A stretch of DNA of 64,000 nt from Enterococcus plantarum. GTDB taxonomy: Bacteria > Bacillota > Bacilli > Lactobacillales > Enterococcaceae. Position 1 is the first letter of the stretch; every line of letters starts with the position of its first letter. Location: the NCBI RefSeq assembly GCF_001730295.1, contig NZ_MIKA01000010.1, positions 1 to 64,000 of the forward strand, given 5' to 3'. The position numbers and the translations under genes were made by a program. Positions 10,558-19,371 of the stretch are shown one piece after another. The notes under the pieces were generated by a model. It was not told the DNA's origin and made no database searches. It saw only the letters and a list, made by a program, of their open reading frames with translations.

Positions 10558-10598
10558 AATCTGCTCCTTCTATTTATTCATTACTTTACTTAGATAAA

Positions 10599-10633
10599 AT
10601 CGAAAAGAATAGTCGATGCTACTCTTTTCGATT
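10599..10633 (-). terminator. Hairpin between the two-helix protein gene and the YfhO gene
   Basis: AATCGAAAAGAATAG (10599-10613) pairs with CTACTCTTTTCGATT (10619-10633) over 15 positions with one mismatch. On the minus strand the hairpin is followed by a short TTTTATC tract, so termination may be partial. It would split the operon into a surface-complex half and a YfhO/lipoprotein half. Confidence 0.6.
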
Positions 10634-10634
10634 G

Positions 10635-11300
10635 TCAATTTTGTTTTTTTACAGAATCACTACTGATCCCAAAGGTTTCAAAAATTTCTTTTTGTTTTTT
10701 TTGTAAAGAAGATATATCTGTTAAAAACCCATCAATCCGTTTGCTATCATTTAATTGAGCCGTTGTCTGTCCGTATAAATTGGTGCCCAATTCTGTCGCT
10801 TTTTTATAATAGTTTCTTAGTTGTTGTTGTCCATCTACGCTCAAAGTTGTTGAAGGCTGTCTTGACGTATATGAGACCAACATACTCAACATGTCTTTCA
10901 ATTTCTGTTGAGATTTGTCTACATCTGAACCGGATTTAATATTCGATAACTCTGCTTTTACTTCTTCTAACACGAAATAACTTTGTGAGATTATCTCTTT
11001 ATCATCTGCATTTAGATGCAATGATTGATAATAGCGGCCATATAGCCCACCACTTAATATAATCAAAGAAATAAATAAACAGATTGACAGCTGAATAATT
11101 TTTCTAGTTCTTTTTTTGGAAATATTCGCTAATTGTCGTTTTAGTTTACGACGTTTTTTTTTATTTTTCACTCGCTTTTTTGATAGAGTCTTCCATCTTC
11201 TAGTTAACTGAATAAAAGAAAGTAGAAAAAATAAGGCTAGTACAAATAACAGAACTGCACTTGATATAGAAACAACTATAAACCAATCTAACCCCGACAT
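10635..11300 (-). CDS. Two-helix membrane protein of WxL loci, function unknown
   Basis: 221 residues. The first membrane helix (residues 6-30, FIVVSISSAVLLFVLALFFLL) is followed by a very basic cytoplasmic stretch (KKRVKNKKKRRKLKRQ), a second helix at ~70-88 (LSICLFISLIILSGGLY), and an extracellular helical domain (~95-221) rich in Lys, Ser and Gln. Proteins of this layout follow the DUF916/DUF3324 gene in many enterococcal WxL clusters, but I know of no established function. It starts 19 bp after that gene with an AAGGAG site. The topology would suit a scaffold linking the WxL-interacting protein to the cytoplasm, which is speculation. Confidence 0.65.
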   Translation of the reverse strand: MSGLDWFIVVSISSAVLLFVLALFFLLSFIQLTRRWKTLSKKRVKNKKKRRKLKRQLANISKKRTRKIIQLSICLFISLIILSGGLYGRYYQSLHLNADDKEIISQSYFVLEEVKAELSNIKSGSDVDKSQQKLKDMLSMLVSYTSRQPSTTLSVDGQQQLRNYYKKATELGTNLYGQTTAQLNDSKRIDGFLTDISSLQKKQKEIFETFGISSDSVKKQN

Positions 11301-11319
11301 CTACTTTCGCTCCTTACGA

Positions 11320-12414
11320 CTATCTTATTTTCTTTCGTTTATTCGTTTTCTTACTTTTGCTTGACTTATTTCTTTTTTTATTCTTTTTATTCTTTTTAAC
11401 AAAATAAATAATGAGTGAAATTACTACGAGTAGAACTACTCCACCACCAACGATTAGCAAAATAAATTGCCAATTGATTCCTTGTTCTTGAACTAGACTA
11501 ACATCTTGCTTATTGTATTTATCAGCATCCTCTTGTGTAATTTCAAAGTCTTGTTCCCATTCCCACTTTTGATCACCGCTTGTTACTACCGCATGACCTG
11601 TATAGTTACCAGCTCTCATTTCATCTCCGTTTAAAAGCAACGGAAAATCAATCATTGACGTAGGAGCTATTTTCATATCCGTTTTTTTTGTGTCATATAA
11701 AATATCTTGCGATCCTTTTTGACGAATATCAAATTCAACACTCACATCTCCAGTAAAAGCCATTGCCGTATTGCTAAAATTCAAAAAAACAGCATTTCTA
11801 TAATTAGAAAGTCCTGGATAAATCGAATTAAACGTAATCTCAGATGGCACTTTTGCATCACTTTCTGATAATAAAACACCTACAAGAAATGCGTATCTGT
11901 TTGTTACGCCAGATTGTGCTTCACGTTGTTTTTTTTCTTCATCGTTTTCTTGTTGCTGTAGTTGAATTCCTCCAGCAACAACCCCGTCAAAAGATTTTTC
12001 CGGCATCTGAATCTCGATATCAATAGTTTTACTTTCTCCACCTGCTAACGTCACACTTTTTGGAACATTTACAATAGTGTCAAAATCGATTACCGCAGAC
12101 TTGTCCTTTTTAATTGTGTTAGGACCATATTCAAGTACTCCGTTACTATTTGTTTTAACAGCGTTACGCTTTACTTCTACGGTAACGGGTTGTGTAGGCG
12201 ATGAATTTGTCAATTCAATTTGAACTGTTTGTTTTTGATTTGGTAGCATTCTTAAATCAAAATATCCAGCATCTGACTGTTGATTTTCTGGATGTTTGAC
12301 TTTATATGTAAACGAACCTGATTCTTCTGCATTTGCACTCATAGGCAAATAGAAACAAAAGCAAATGGCAATAAATTTTACAATAAAATATGTGTATTTA
12401 TTTTTTTTACGCAT
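11320..12414 (-). CDS. WxL-interacting protein (DUF916 and DUF3324 domains)
   Basis: 364 residues: a signal peptide (1-29, ending MSANAEE), the DUF916 domain (~30-150, FTYKVKHPENQQSDAGYFDL, ELTNSSPTQPVTVEVKRNA), the DUF3324 domain (~155-300), a membrane helix (~318-340, WQFILLIVGGGVVLLVVISLIIYF) and a Lys-rich cytoplasmic tail. This order defines WxLIP proteins, which bind WxL proteins and may bind host or wall ligands. The gene follows three WxL-domain or anchored protein genes and is separated from the nearest by a terminator-like hairpin, so it is probably made at lower level than the WxL proteins. An AAGGAGAG site precedes the ATG. Confidence 0.92.
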   Translation of the reverse strand: MRKKNKYTYFIVKFIAICFCFYLPMSANAEESGSFTYKVKHPENQQSDAGYFDLRMLPNQKQTVQIELTNSSPTQPVTVEVKRNAVKTNSNGVLEYGPNTIKKDKSAVIDFDTIVNVPKSVTLAGGESKTIDIEIQMPEKSFDGVVAGGIQLQQQENDEEKKQREAQSGVTNRYAFLVGVLLSESDAKVPSEITFNSIYPGLSNYRNAVFLNFSNTAMAFTGDVSVEFDIRQKGSQDILYDTKKTDMKIAPTSMIDFPLLLNGDEMRAGNYTGHAVVTSGDQKWEWEQDFEITQEDADKYNKQDVSLVQEQGINWQFILLIVGGGVVLLVVISLIIYFVKKNKKNKKRNKSSKSKKTNKRKKIR

Positions 12415-12427
12415 AGTTTCTCTCCTT

Positions 12428-12458
12428 AAAAAAGGGTGCTGGTTCGCAACCAGCCCCC
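12428..12458 (-). terminator. Intrinsic terminator/attenuator inside the WxL operon
   Basis: On the minus strand a GC-rich stem (GCTGGTT, loop GCG, AACCAGC, extended by flanking G and C) is followed by six T. It lies in the 60-bp gap between the last WxL gene and the DUF916 gene, and the next gene's ribosome site starts directly after the T-run. Read-through would be needed to express the downstream seven genes from the upstream promoter. Confidence 0.85.
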
Positions 12459-12474
12459 CATAATAAATTCTTTT

Positions 12475-13308
12475 TTACGCAGGTGTATCTGACATAGTCC
12501 AAGTAATTTCGGCTGTATAAGCACCTTCTTGAATTACAGCATTTTGTGAACCACGTGGAATAGTTAATTGGATAGATTTAGCAGAAGTATCTTGTGCAGC
12601 ATCAGAGTTGTATTCACCCCATAATAATGACCATTCACCATATCCTGTTGTAAACTGTGGTGCGTTAGCTGTATTTACGTTTGATACGATTGGAGTTGAT
12701 GCATCTCCTGTAACGACTGCATTTGCGTTTAAGCCTGCAGTAGGAGCCAATGAAGCTTCAGTTCCTGTTTCAGCAACCAATCTTGGATTTGTATAAGTTA
12801 TTGTTGCTCCGTTTAAAGTAACAGCTGTATTATTAGTCCCTACAGTTGCTGTAAATGGTTTAGTAATTTTTGCCGCAACTTCATAGGTATGATCTAGTGC
12901 TGCACGTGTATCTTTAAATTTAATGAAATTCGAGTTTTTTATCTCACTTGTAGTTCCAGCATTTGCTACCCATGTGTTCGCCCAATAGGTTTCAGCATTT
13001 GCAGCGCTAGCCACGATTGAATGCTTGTCAAAGTCCAAGTTAGTTACATAACTTATACCAAAAGGGCCTACTTGTGTAGTATTACCAGCTGAACTATCTG
13101 TTAAAGCTCCAGATGCATTGCTTCCGCCATTACTACCCCCTGGTGGGTTCGTTGGGGTTGTACTTGAAGAAGTTGACGTACTAGTAAATTCGATTTTACC
13201 TTTCCCTGTCAAGACATTTCCATCTGCTTTTACCACCTGTGGTGCTAAAGCCCCGAAACTTATTGCTGTAACAAGTGCAGCACTTGCTAATTTTGTTGAA
13301 TTTTTCAT
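12475..13308 (-). CDS. WxL domain-containing surface protein
   Basis: 277 residues from the ATG at 13308, chosen because GGAGG lies 9 bases upstream. A signal peptide (1-28, ending QVVKADG) is followed by a Ser/Thr/Pro linker (STSTSSSTTPTNPPGG) and a WxL domain. The distal motif is intact (GEWSLLWGEY) and the C-terminus has the family ending YTAEITWTMSDTPA. At the proximal motif position the sequence reads HTYEVAAKI, so the usual Trp is replaced by Tyr. WxL domains attach non-covalently to peptidoglycan. The small size means it is little more than an anchor, typical of the major WxL protein of such loci. Confidence 0.92.
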   Translation of the reverse strand: MKNSTKLASAALVTAISFGALAPQVVKADGNVLTGKGKIEFTSTSTSSSTTPTNPPGGSNGGSNASGALTDSSAGNTTQVGPFGISYVTNLDFDKHSIVASAANAETYWANTWVANAGTTSEIKNSNFIKFKDTRAALDHTYEVAAKITKPFTATVGTNNTAVTLNGATITYTNPRLVAETGTEASLAPTAGLNANAVVTGDASTPIVSNVNTANAPQFTTGYGEWSLLWGEYNSDAAQDTSAKSIQLTIPRGSQNAVIQEGAYTAEITWTMSDTPA

Positions 13309-13336
13309 TCTTGTTTCCTCCAAAATGTTTTTTTAT

Positions 13337-14128
13337 TTATGGCAACTCGGCAATTATCCAAGTTAACACCGTTGAGTAATTTCCAGCTTGAATCGCAGTG
13401 CTTGCTGGAATGGTTAATTGTATAGCATCATTCTCATATATTTTCTGGTTTTCGAATGATGGGTTTGTTTCTATCTTATTATCTTTACCGCGCTTTACAT
13501 TTAATGTATTCGCTTGTTTGAGTGGATTTGTTTCAGATGCACCGAAGCTAATGCTCCACGTTCCCATCCCTTTTCCTGGCTCTGCTTCAGCTAGAGGATA
13601 GGTATCACCAATATTGTTCATAACAATGGTCTCTTTCGAAACAGAGGGTGCATATGCTTGACCCAAAGAAGAATAAGACCATGCTTTATCAAATGACAAT
13701 GTTGCGCCTTTTAAACTAGCATTAGCTTTTGTATCATCTCGAAACTGATGTTCTTGCCGAACTAGCAGTGACCATCCAGCTTGCGTATTGCGGTAATCTG
13801 ATACTTGAATAAAATTCGCCCTTGGTCCAGATCCTTGATGTAGTAATTGAGCATCTGCTTTGGCAGCCATTGTCTTTCTTGAAACCCTTGTCTTTCCGAA
13901 ATCAAACGACGGAACATAATCGAGTCTTAAAGGTCCTTTGGTAGAAATAATCTCTCCAGGATCAACGATTTTCGTGTGGTCTTCTGGATCCAACACGCCT
14001 TTATTTGGATCTCCTCCAACTAAAGTAAGTGATGCACCACTTTCAACACCATACGAGACAATCGGATTTAGCATTACTCCTACAAAGATGGCCACAACCA
14101 CTTTTATGCTAGTTAGATTACTGTTCAT
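13337..14128 (-). CDS. WxL domain-containing surface protein
   Basis: 263 residues from the ATG at 14128, preceded by GAGGAG. A signal peptide (1-28, VVVAIFVGVMLNPIVSYGVE) leads to a WxL domain with a canonical proximal motif AGWSLLVRQ, a distal motif MGTWSISFG and the C-terminal strand YSTVLTWIIAELP. It has the family phrase LRLDYVPSFDFGKTRVS, where WxL domains begin. It starts 11 bp inside the end of the preceding small anchored-protein gene, which implies translational coupling. The role is non-covalent cell-wall attachment in the same surface complex as its neighbours. Confidence 0.92.
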   Translation of the reverse strand: MNSNLTSIKVVVAIFVGVMLNPIVSYGVESGASLTLVGGDPNKGVLDPEDHTKIVDPGEIISTKGPLRLDYVPSFDFGKTRVSRKTMAAKADAQLLHQGSGPRANFIQVSDYRNTQAGWSLLVRQEHQFRDDTKANASLKGATLSFDKAWSYSSLGQAYAPSVSKETIVMNNIGDTYPLAEAEPGKGMGTWSISFGASETNPLKQANTLNVKRGKDNKIETNPSFENQKIYENDAIQLTIPASTAIQAGNYSTVLTWIIAELP

Positions 14129-14441
14129 CTTTGTTTTTCTCCTCTCTTTTTTTTCGTAAAAAGAAAATAAAAAGAACGAAAACAATAACAAAAATACCGA
14201 TCTGTATTACTCCTTTTAAAACGACTTCCCCAGTACTGGGGAAGCTTGGTTTTTCGTTTGATTGATCTGGTACGGTTGTGCTACTTGATGAAGTATCCGA
14301 AGCAGTATCAGAATATAATTGAATAACGCCTTTCGTACTTACTGAGCCATCTGCGTGAACAGTGTTACTCGAGAAATAACTAGAAAGTAGTACGAAACTT
14401 AAAAATAGGAAGAATAAATGTCTTTTCTTATATTTTTTCAT
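14118..14441 (-). CDS. Small sortase-anchored protein of the WxL locus (FPSTG)
   Basis: 107 residues from the ATG at 14441 (GAGGAG site). It has an N-terminal signal peptide (KRHLFFLFLSFVLLSSYF), a Ser/Thr linker, then FPSTGE, a membrane helix (VIQIGIFVIVFVLFIFFL) and a basic tail RKKREEKNK. FPSTG is a variant of LPxTG used by several enterococcal WxL-locus proteins. The mature chain is only ~50 residues, so it may serve as a covalently wall-bound nucleus for the WxL complex; that role is inference. It is translated between the large WxL gene (13 bp upstream) and the next WxL gene, which it overlaps. Confidence 0.82.
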   Translation of the reverse strand: MKKYKKRHLFFLFLSFVLLSSYFSSNTVHADGSVSTKGVIQLYSDTASDTSSSSTTVPDQSNEKPSFPSTGEVVLKGVIQIGIFVIVFVLFIFFLRKKREEKNKDEQ

Positions 14442-14454
14442 CCTTGTTCTCCTC

Positions 14455-17400
14455 TCATGGTTCATACGTATCTGAGATCGTATACGTTATTTCTCCTGTA
14501 TAGGCTCCGATTTTCGCAATATTTGCAGGTGACGTCTCAAATTTGAATCCACTACTCTCTTTAGTACTGCCCCATTCTGAACTGATATTAAATTTTCCAT
14601 AGCCATCATTTTCAGACAGAATTTCTTGAGCTTCTGAAGTAACAGTAAATTCATCTTTGTTAGCAGGTTTGTATTTTAATGCAGTTGGTAAAAGAACTGC
14701 CACTCCAGTATCACCTGCACTTTGAATCGGTTTTGTTAAACTAACCTTTACAACCCATTGATGATTTATACCATCTCGCGTATCCGCTATAACTAAATCG
14801 CCACTTACTGAGGGGTCATCTACACGAATCAATTTTTTAGGATTTAAAGTCTGTACATTAAAATCGATTACATCTGGAATAGAAACTATTTGGAGAGAGC
14901 CACTTAGATTGACTATTAAACTTAAGGAATCTAAAGCATCACCTGTTGCTGAAGCAGAAGAGTCCATCCTATAGATAGCTACAGAGAACGTATTATTTCC
15001 ATACTTCAACGTTTCAGTTGGCACGTTAATAGAAACTTCTTGGTATTTGCTAACAAGAGCATCGTTTACGATTTTTTGACTTGCAACGGTCTTACCACTC
15101 GCATCTTTAGTAATAAGCAAATAGTTTCTATTGGCTACACTTGTTTGCCAATAAATTTTTTGAACTAAAACATCGCTCATCGTAGATTTATCTAAACTCT
15201 CTGTTTTTTGCTTCACTACTGAACTGCTACTCCAAGATAGAACTGCATCCACAACTGTGACCGTTAAATCGATCTGTGATAATGGATCACTTGATAATTT
15301 TCCGTCTGCATCCAAAGTATACATAGCGATTGTCAGCTTGTTCTCGCCAATCATCAATTTATCTGCTGGAATCGTCACACTTTCCTGCAACCAGCTATTA
15401 TCTCCTGTTGAACTATTCGTTGCAACTTGTTGGTAGATAATTTCTGAACCTTTTTTGACAACTACTTGGTATTGTTTATTTTTGAAAATCGTTTGCCAAT
15501 AAAAGGTCTCATTAAGCGCTTCTTTAACTGGACTAGCTAATTCTTCTTTTTTTGTAGTTACAATATCATCGGTTTGAAAAGAGAGATTTGCCTGCTCAGT
15601 TACTATGTTTCCAGAAACGGTCAGCGTAAGTTTGATGGTTGAAAGAGCATTGCCCGTTTTCGCCCCAGCTTCATCAGTTGCATATATAGCAACTGAATAG
15701 TGATTGATTCCACTAGTTATAGCACTCGATGGTATTTCTAGCAATTCTTCTTGATAGATCCCTATAGACGCTCCATTTGTGATAGGTTGGGTTGTTACAA
15801 TATCCCCTGTATCTGTATTGGTCGTCACCATGACATATTGTCGGTTTTCTAGTGGTGTTTGCCAATACACGTTCTTAGAAAAAGCTTCTGCAATTGTAGC
15901 GCCTTCTACAGATTCATTCTCTACGTCCGTTAGCTTATCAGTCGTCCAAGATAACTGTGCTTCTTCTAGGATTTTCACAACCTTAATGGGTATCGTGATT
16001 TCTCCTACTAGTCCAGTTTCTTTACTTTTGATTTGAACAACCGCGCTATCACTGCCTTCGGTCGAGAAGGTTTTTGTCTCCTTAAATCCTACTACTTCAA
16101 CTGTATCATTGGGTACTACACTACTTAAGTTTGTCACTAAATCTGTCGCTTTTAAGTCCTCGGTACTTGATCCAATTTTTACAGTTTGCGGGATTGGATC
16201 TGCAGTTGGAGCTGGCATCTTAACTTTAACTATTCCGGTGGTTGTATCAGTTGAATCTGAATTTTTTGCTGTAAAAGGGAAGCTGAAGTAACCTGTTGTC
16301 GTATCGTAGTACTGTAAAAGATCAGGATTCGTTCGATCAATCTGGTATTCCGATGAATAGGTAAGAACATTGTCGCCTAATTCTTGTAGCAAAGCTTTGC
16401 TTAAGGTCATCTCTAAAGTGCCATTAGGTTGATTAACAATATCACCTATTTTTTGTGTAATATTATTCCCATCTTTGTCAGAAACTTTTATGTTATCTAC
16501 ACTTTGTTGAATACCCATTTTTGAAACATCTAAAGTTATTTTTAAACTATCTGGATAGAATGAATCATCTGACTGTTTATATAACGATTGAGTAAAATCG
16601 ATTTTTGCAGAAAAGTTATTTGTATCATCGTTTGTACTATTTAATGCATTTGGAACTCCATTAGATAGTGGGATTAACATATTAATTCCACTCGGTAAAA
16701 ATGCAGCTGTATTTTCTGTGACGTTAGTGAATTTTGTCCCATTGGGATAGGTACCACTATATGATGACAATCCGTAAAATAAGTGTCCGATTTCACTCGG
16801 ACTGTATATATAGTTATATTTCGCCTTCAATGGTCTGCCTGTCAAGACAAGATTAAATGTATTACTAATAAGATCTACACCAATATATTGAGGATTCAAC
16901 GGGTTTGAATTCCCGTCTTTTTGTACAAATAAATTACCAATACCATCTTTCGAACCGAACAATTGATACAATGCATAAGAATTGCCTGATTGGCTTCCTA
17001 ATAATCTTTGTTGAAAAGGAAAAACAAATCTCACTTTAGGATCAGTAATTTCCTTTCCTTCAAAATCCTCAACCCATATTTCATATATAGGATCACTATT
17101 GCTAGAGGAGACCGAATTACCAGTTGGATATGGCGATATGTACTCCCCGTCCCCATCTGACGCGACAAGCATTCTCATCCTTTTATTGCTTTTAAATGCA
17201 AGTGTCATTGGTTTCCCTTTATAAAATCCAGAATTAGCTACTCTAAATACGGATCCGACATCATAAGTTGAGGCCATGCTAACCTTTACTTCGCTTTGAC
17301 CTTCTGGTGTTACTGTCAAATCGTCTTTACGACTTTCCCCCATGTACTGTATAGGAATTGCATCTTTGAAATTTACGTTCTCATTTCCTCCGACAATGTT

Positions 17401-17568
17401 CCCACGAAGATCCAGTTGAGTTACGTCAGGAGATTGTAAAATAGGAACTACACCTGGACTAGCTTTAATCGTACTATTACTTATTTCCAAATAAAAAATT
17501 AGTAGTGGAGATATTATGAGTAAAAATCCTAACAACAGTTTATATATTTTCTTTTTTTTCATTTTCAT
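14455..17568 (-). CDS. Large WxL-domain surface protein, first gene of the WxL operon
   Basis: 1037 residues from the ATG at 17568, which has an AAAGGA ribosome site; the open frame extends further upstream without one. A signal peptide (residues ~5-30) is followed by a ~400-residue N-terminal region with Ser/Asn-rich beta structure, a bacterial Ig-like segment (~430-520, TADPIPQTVKIGSSTEDL), and three repeats of ~110 residues each containing FYWQT or VYWQT and WTTDKLTD or similar. A C-terminal WxL domain follows (IPDVIDFNVQTLNP to TGEITYTISDTYEP). In that domain the proximal motif reads HQWVVKVSL and the distal one SSEWGS, so both WxL triplets are imperfect. It heads the operon and its upstream region faces the putative invertible segment. 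Confidence 0.9.
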   Translation of the reverse strand: MKMKKKKIYKLLLGFLLIISPLLIFYLEISNSTIKASPGVVPILQSPDVTQLDLRGNIVGGNENVNFKDAIPIQYMGESRKDDLTVTPEGQSEVKVSMASTYDVGSVFRVANSGFYKGKPMTLAFKSNKRMRMLVASDGDGEYISPYPTGNSVSSSNSDPIYEIWVEDFEGKEITDPKVRFVFPFQQRLLGSQSGNSYALYQLFGSKDGIGNLFVQKDGNSNPLNPQYIGVDLISNTFNLVLTGRPLKAKYNYIYSPSEIGHLFYGLSSYSGTYPNGTKFTNVTENTAAFLPSGINMLIPLSNGVPNALNSTNDDTNNFSAKIDFTQSLYKQSDDSFYPDSLKITLDVSKMGIQQSVDNIKVSDKDGNNITQKIGDIVNQPNGTLEMTLSKALLQELGDNVLTYSSEYQIDRTNPDLLQYYDTTTGYFSFPFTAKNSDSTDTTTGIVKVKMPAPTADPIPQTVKIGSSTEDLKATDLVTNLSSVVPNDTVEVVGFKETKTFSTEGSDSAVVQIKSKETGLVGEITIPIKVVKILEEAQLSWTTDKLTDVENESVEGATIAEAFSKNVYWQTPLENRQYVMVTTNTDTGDIVTTQPITNGASIGIYQEELLEIPSSAITSGINHYSVAIYATDEAGAKTGNALSTIKLTLTVSGNIVTEQANLSFQTDDIVTTKKEELASPVKEALNETFYWQTIFKNKQYQVVVKKGSEIIYQQVATNSSTGDNSWLQESVTIPADKLMIGENKLTIAMYTLDADGKLSSDPLSQIDLTVTVVDAVLSWSSSSVVKQKTESLDKSTMSDVLVQKIYWQTSVANRNYLLITKDASGKTVASQKIVNDALVSKYQEVSINVPTETLKYGNNTFSVAIYRMDSSASATGDALDSLSLIVNLSGSLQIVSIPDVIDFNVQTLNPKKLIRVDDPSVSGDLVIADTRDGINHQWVVKVSLTKPIQSAGDTGVAVLLPTALKYKPANKDEFTVTSEAQEILSENDGYGKFNISSEWGSTKESSGFKFETSPANIAKIGAYTGEITYTISDTYEP

Positions 17569-17611
17569 ACTATTCCTTTCACGTAAAGACCTTTTTAACT
17601 CCGTTCGTCTC

Positions 17612-17634
17612 ACTTCCCCATTGAAAAGGGAAGT
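17612..17634. repeat. Small hairpin in the WxL operon leader
   Basis: ACTTCCC (17612-17618) pairs with GGGAAGT (17628-17634) about 45 bases upstream of the first WxL start codon, in what must be the 5' leader of the operon mRNA. No T-run follows, so it is not a terminator. It may stabilise the leader. Confidence 0.45.
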
Positions 17635-17997
17635 AACAAAAGCTTTCTATCCTTCCATTTGATTCAGGTTGTTTTAATGTATTGAGTTTATTTATTAATC
17701 TCTCTTTTAAGGATTCTGAATGATTTTTTTGTTTGCTCTAACTGATAATTTGCTATTAATCATCTTATACCTGTAAATCCTCTACACTCTTTATTTTATT
17801 TTTAAAGTCAAAAAAAAACTGCTATTTAGCTAGATAGTGTATAATTGAGATAGTTTATTCCTTGTCTATAACATTCGTTGTCGATCTCACTATTTTCTCT
17901 TTTGGATTACTCGTCTCTTTTATGTCTCATATTTGTAATCTTTATAACTACTATTTCAGGAAATCATATGATAATTATATGATTAGCTTTTCCTAGA
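17635..17997. other. Leader/promoter region of the WxL operon
   Basis: AT-rich, no gene. On the minus strand I see TTGACT (17807-17812) without a matching -10, and TAGACA spaced 19 bp from TATACA near 17840; neither is a good promoter. The lack of a clear local promoter fits dependence on promoters delivered from the adjacent segment at 17998-19532. Confidence 0.4.
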
Positions 17998-18014
17998 ATT
18001 TTATATACCAAGAA
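17998..18014. repeat. Left 17-bp inverted repeat flanking the recombinase
   Basis: ATTTTATATACCAAGAA. Its exact reverse complement occurs at 19516-19532, on the other side of the tyrosine recombinase gene. The match stops after 17 bp on both sides. Candidate crossover site for site-specific inversion of the 1.5-kb segment. Confidence 0.75.
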
Positions 18015-18030
18015 AAAATGACGTACCACT

Positions 18031-18054
18031 AGTATAATAAACATACTATTAATA
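18031..18054 (-). promoter_or_regulatory. Weak candidate promoter facing the WxL operon
   Basis: On the minus strand TTGTAT is followed after 15 bp by TATACT. The start point would lie near 18024 and transcription would pass through the left inverted repeat toward the WxL operon. The spacer is short, so strength is doubtful. Confidence 0.35.
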
Positions 18055-18146
18055 CAATTGACCATTAATGACGGCTTAAAAAAAAGGCACACACAAAAAA
18101 AAGGCACTTTTTTTTCAGTACCTTTTAAATATTTTTTATGATAGCG

Positions 18147-18182
18147 AAAAAAAATTATATATTTACCTAAAAAAGAGGTAAA
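18147..18182 (-). terminator. Probable terminator of the recombinase gene
   Basis: TTTACCT/AGGTAAA stem (18162-18168, 18176-18182) followed on the minus strand by a short AT stretch and eight T. It lies 60 bp after the recombinase stop and would keep recombinase transcripts out of the WxL operon. Confidence 0.55.
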
Positions 18183-18241
18183 CGTTATCATTTTTTTGCA
18201 AAGTTTAATTGTGTTATACGAAAACACTCGTTTTTTTATTC

Positions 18242-19354
18242 TTATTTAGATTTTGCTAACTCCATCTTTTCAATTACTTGTTGTCGACTTTCAAGTAAAG
18301 AATCTGTATAAATATCTAATGTAGTTTGTGTGGAGGTATGTCCTAATAATTTACTTACCGATGCAATATCCCCATTTGATTCTATACATCGTGTCGCGAA
18401 TGTGTGACGTAACTGGTGAAAATGAACTGAATTAATGCCGCATATCTCGCGTATTTCATGGAAATAATACGTTAACAGCCTTGGCTCACTTGGTGTTGAT
18501 TTGTTTGAACAGACATATGCACCTGGGGCCTTCTTTCTCCATTTTTTTAAATACTTGTACAGACTAAAACTGATAGGCACAACTCTATTGGAACTTTCTG
18601 TTTTAGAATTATCGAATACCAATTGCGTTTTTTGATTTTCCATTTCTAATGGAAGTCTTTGGAATGTTTGATGAATATGAATTATACGTTGATCTAAATC
18701 AACATCTTCCCAGCGAAGAGCAGCGATTTCTCCAATACGCAGCCCAGCATTTAATGCCAAAAGAACTGGAAGACCTTTGTATAGAGGTAATGTTTTCGCC
18801 TTTTTCTCTAAGCGTTCTTGCTCTTTTTTAGTAAGAGCACTGGCTCTGTTCTTTTTCTTTTTAGGCAAACGGATCATCTGACAAGGCGTTTGAAGAATTC
18901 GCTTTTGTTCAACGGCTTCTTTTAATGATTTTTTTAGGATTTGGTATAAAACATGGATAGTTGTTGACTCTAGATCACGCTTTTGAAATTCTTCGATTAA
19001 TTCTTGAATTTGATTAGTTGTAAGTTGATTGAGGGGTGTTTGTCCAATAACAGGAAAAATATATTTTTTTAATTTATATAGATAGCTAGTATAGGTAGAG
19101 TGCTTAATGAGACCTTGTTGTTGTTTTAACCATATTCCCCCCCATTCTTCATATGAGAGTGTACTTTCTCCATGTAACTGTATGATAGTTTGATATTTAA
19201 GTTTAAAACTATAGAGACGCTCTTTTACTTCTCCATAGGTTTTTCCGTATATATATCCATATTGCAATTGGCCACTTTCTTTACGGCCTTTCTTATAGCG
19301 TCCTTCCCAGCGTCCATCTTTTCTTTTATATATATTCTCGCCTTTTCTTGACAT
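18242..19354 (-). CDS. Tyrosine recombinase (site-specific integrase/invertase)
   Basis: 370 residues. The N-terminus (1-60) is an AP2-like arm-type DNA-binding domain (YKRKDGRWEGRYKKG, YGKTYGEVKERL), then a SAM-like core-binding domain (~65-165), then the catalytic domain. The active-site residues are visible: Arg in LNAGLRIGEIAALRW (~206), HQLRHTFATR (His-x-x-Arg, ~311) and the nucleophile Tyr in LDIYTDS (~346), so the enzyme looks intact. No excisionase, phage or conjugation gene accompanies it, and it lies between two perfect 17-bp inverted repeats. Sequence type alone fits Tn916/phage integrases; the context argues for a promoter invertase or a relic of a mobile element. An AAAGGAAG site precedes the ATG. 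Confidence 0.9.
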   Translation of the reverse strand: MSRKGENIYKRKDGRWEGRYKKGRKESGQLQYGYIYGKTYGEVKERLYSFKLKYQTIIQLHGESTLSYEEWGGIWLKQQQGLIKHSTYTSYLYKLKKYIFPVIGQTPLNQLTTNQIQELIEEFQKRDLESTTIHVLYQILKKSLKEAVEQKRILQTPCQMIRLPKKKKNRASALTKKEQERLEKKAKTLPLYKGLPVLLALNAGLRIGEIAALRWEDVDLDQRIIHIHQTFQRLPLEMENQKTQLVFDNSKTESSNRVVPISFSLYKYLKKWRKKAPGAYVCSNKSTPSEPRLLTYYFHEIREICGINSVHFHQLRHTFATRCIESNGDIASVSKLLGHTSTQTTLDIYTDSLLESRQQVIEKMELAKSK

Positions 19355-19371
19355 TTCTTTCTTCCTTTCTC

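Noticed and set aside
17964-18227. 87-codon minus-strand frame between the WxL operon and the recombinase
   Set aside because: Low-complexity Phe/Ile/Lys composition, it spans the left inverted repeat and the recombinase terminator, and lacks a ribosome site.
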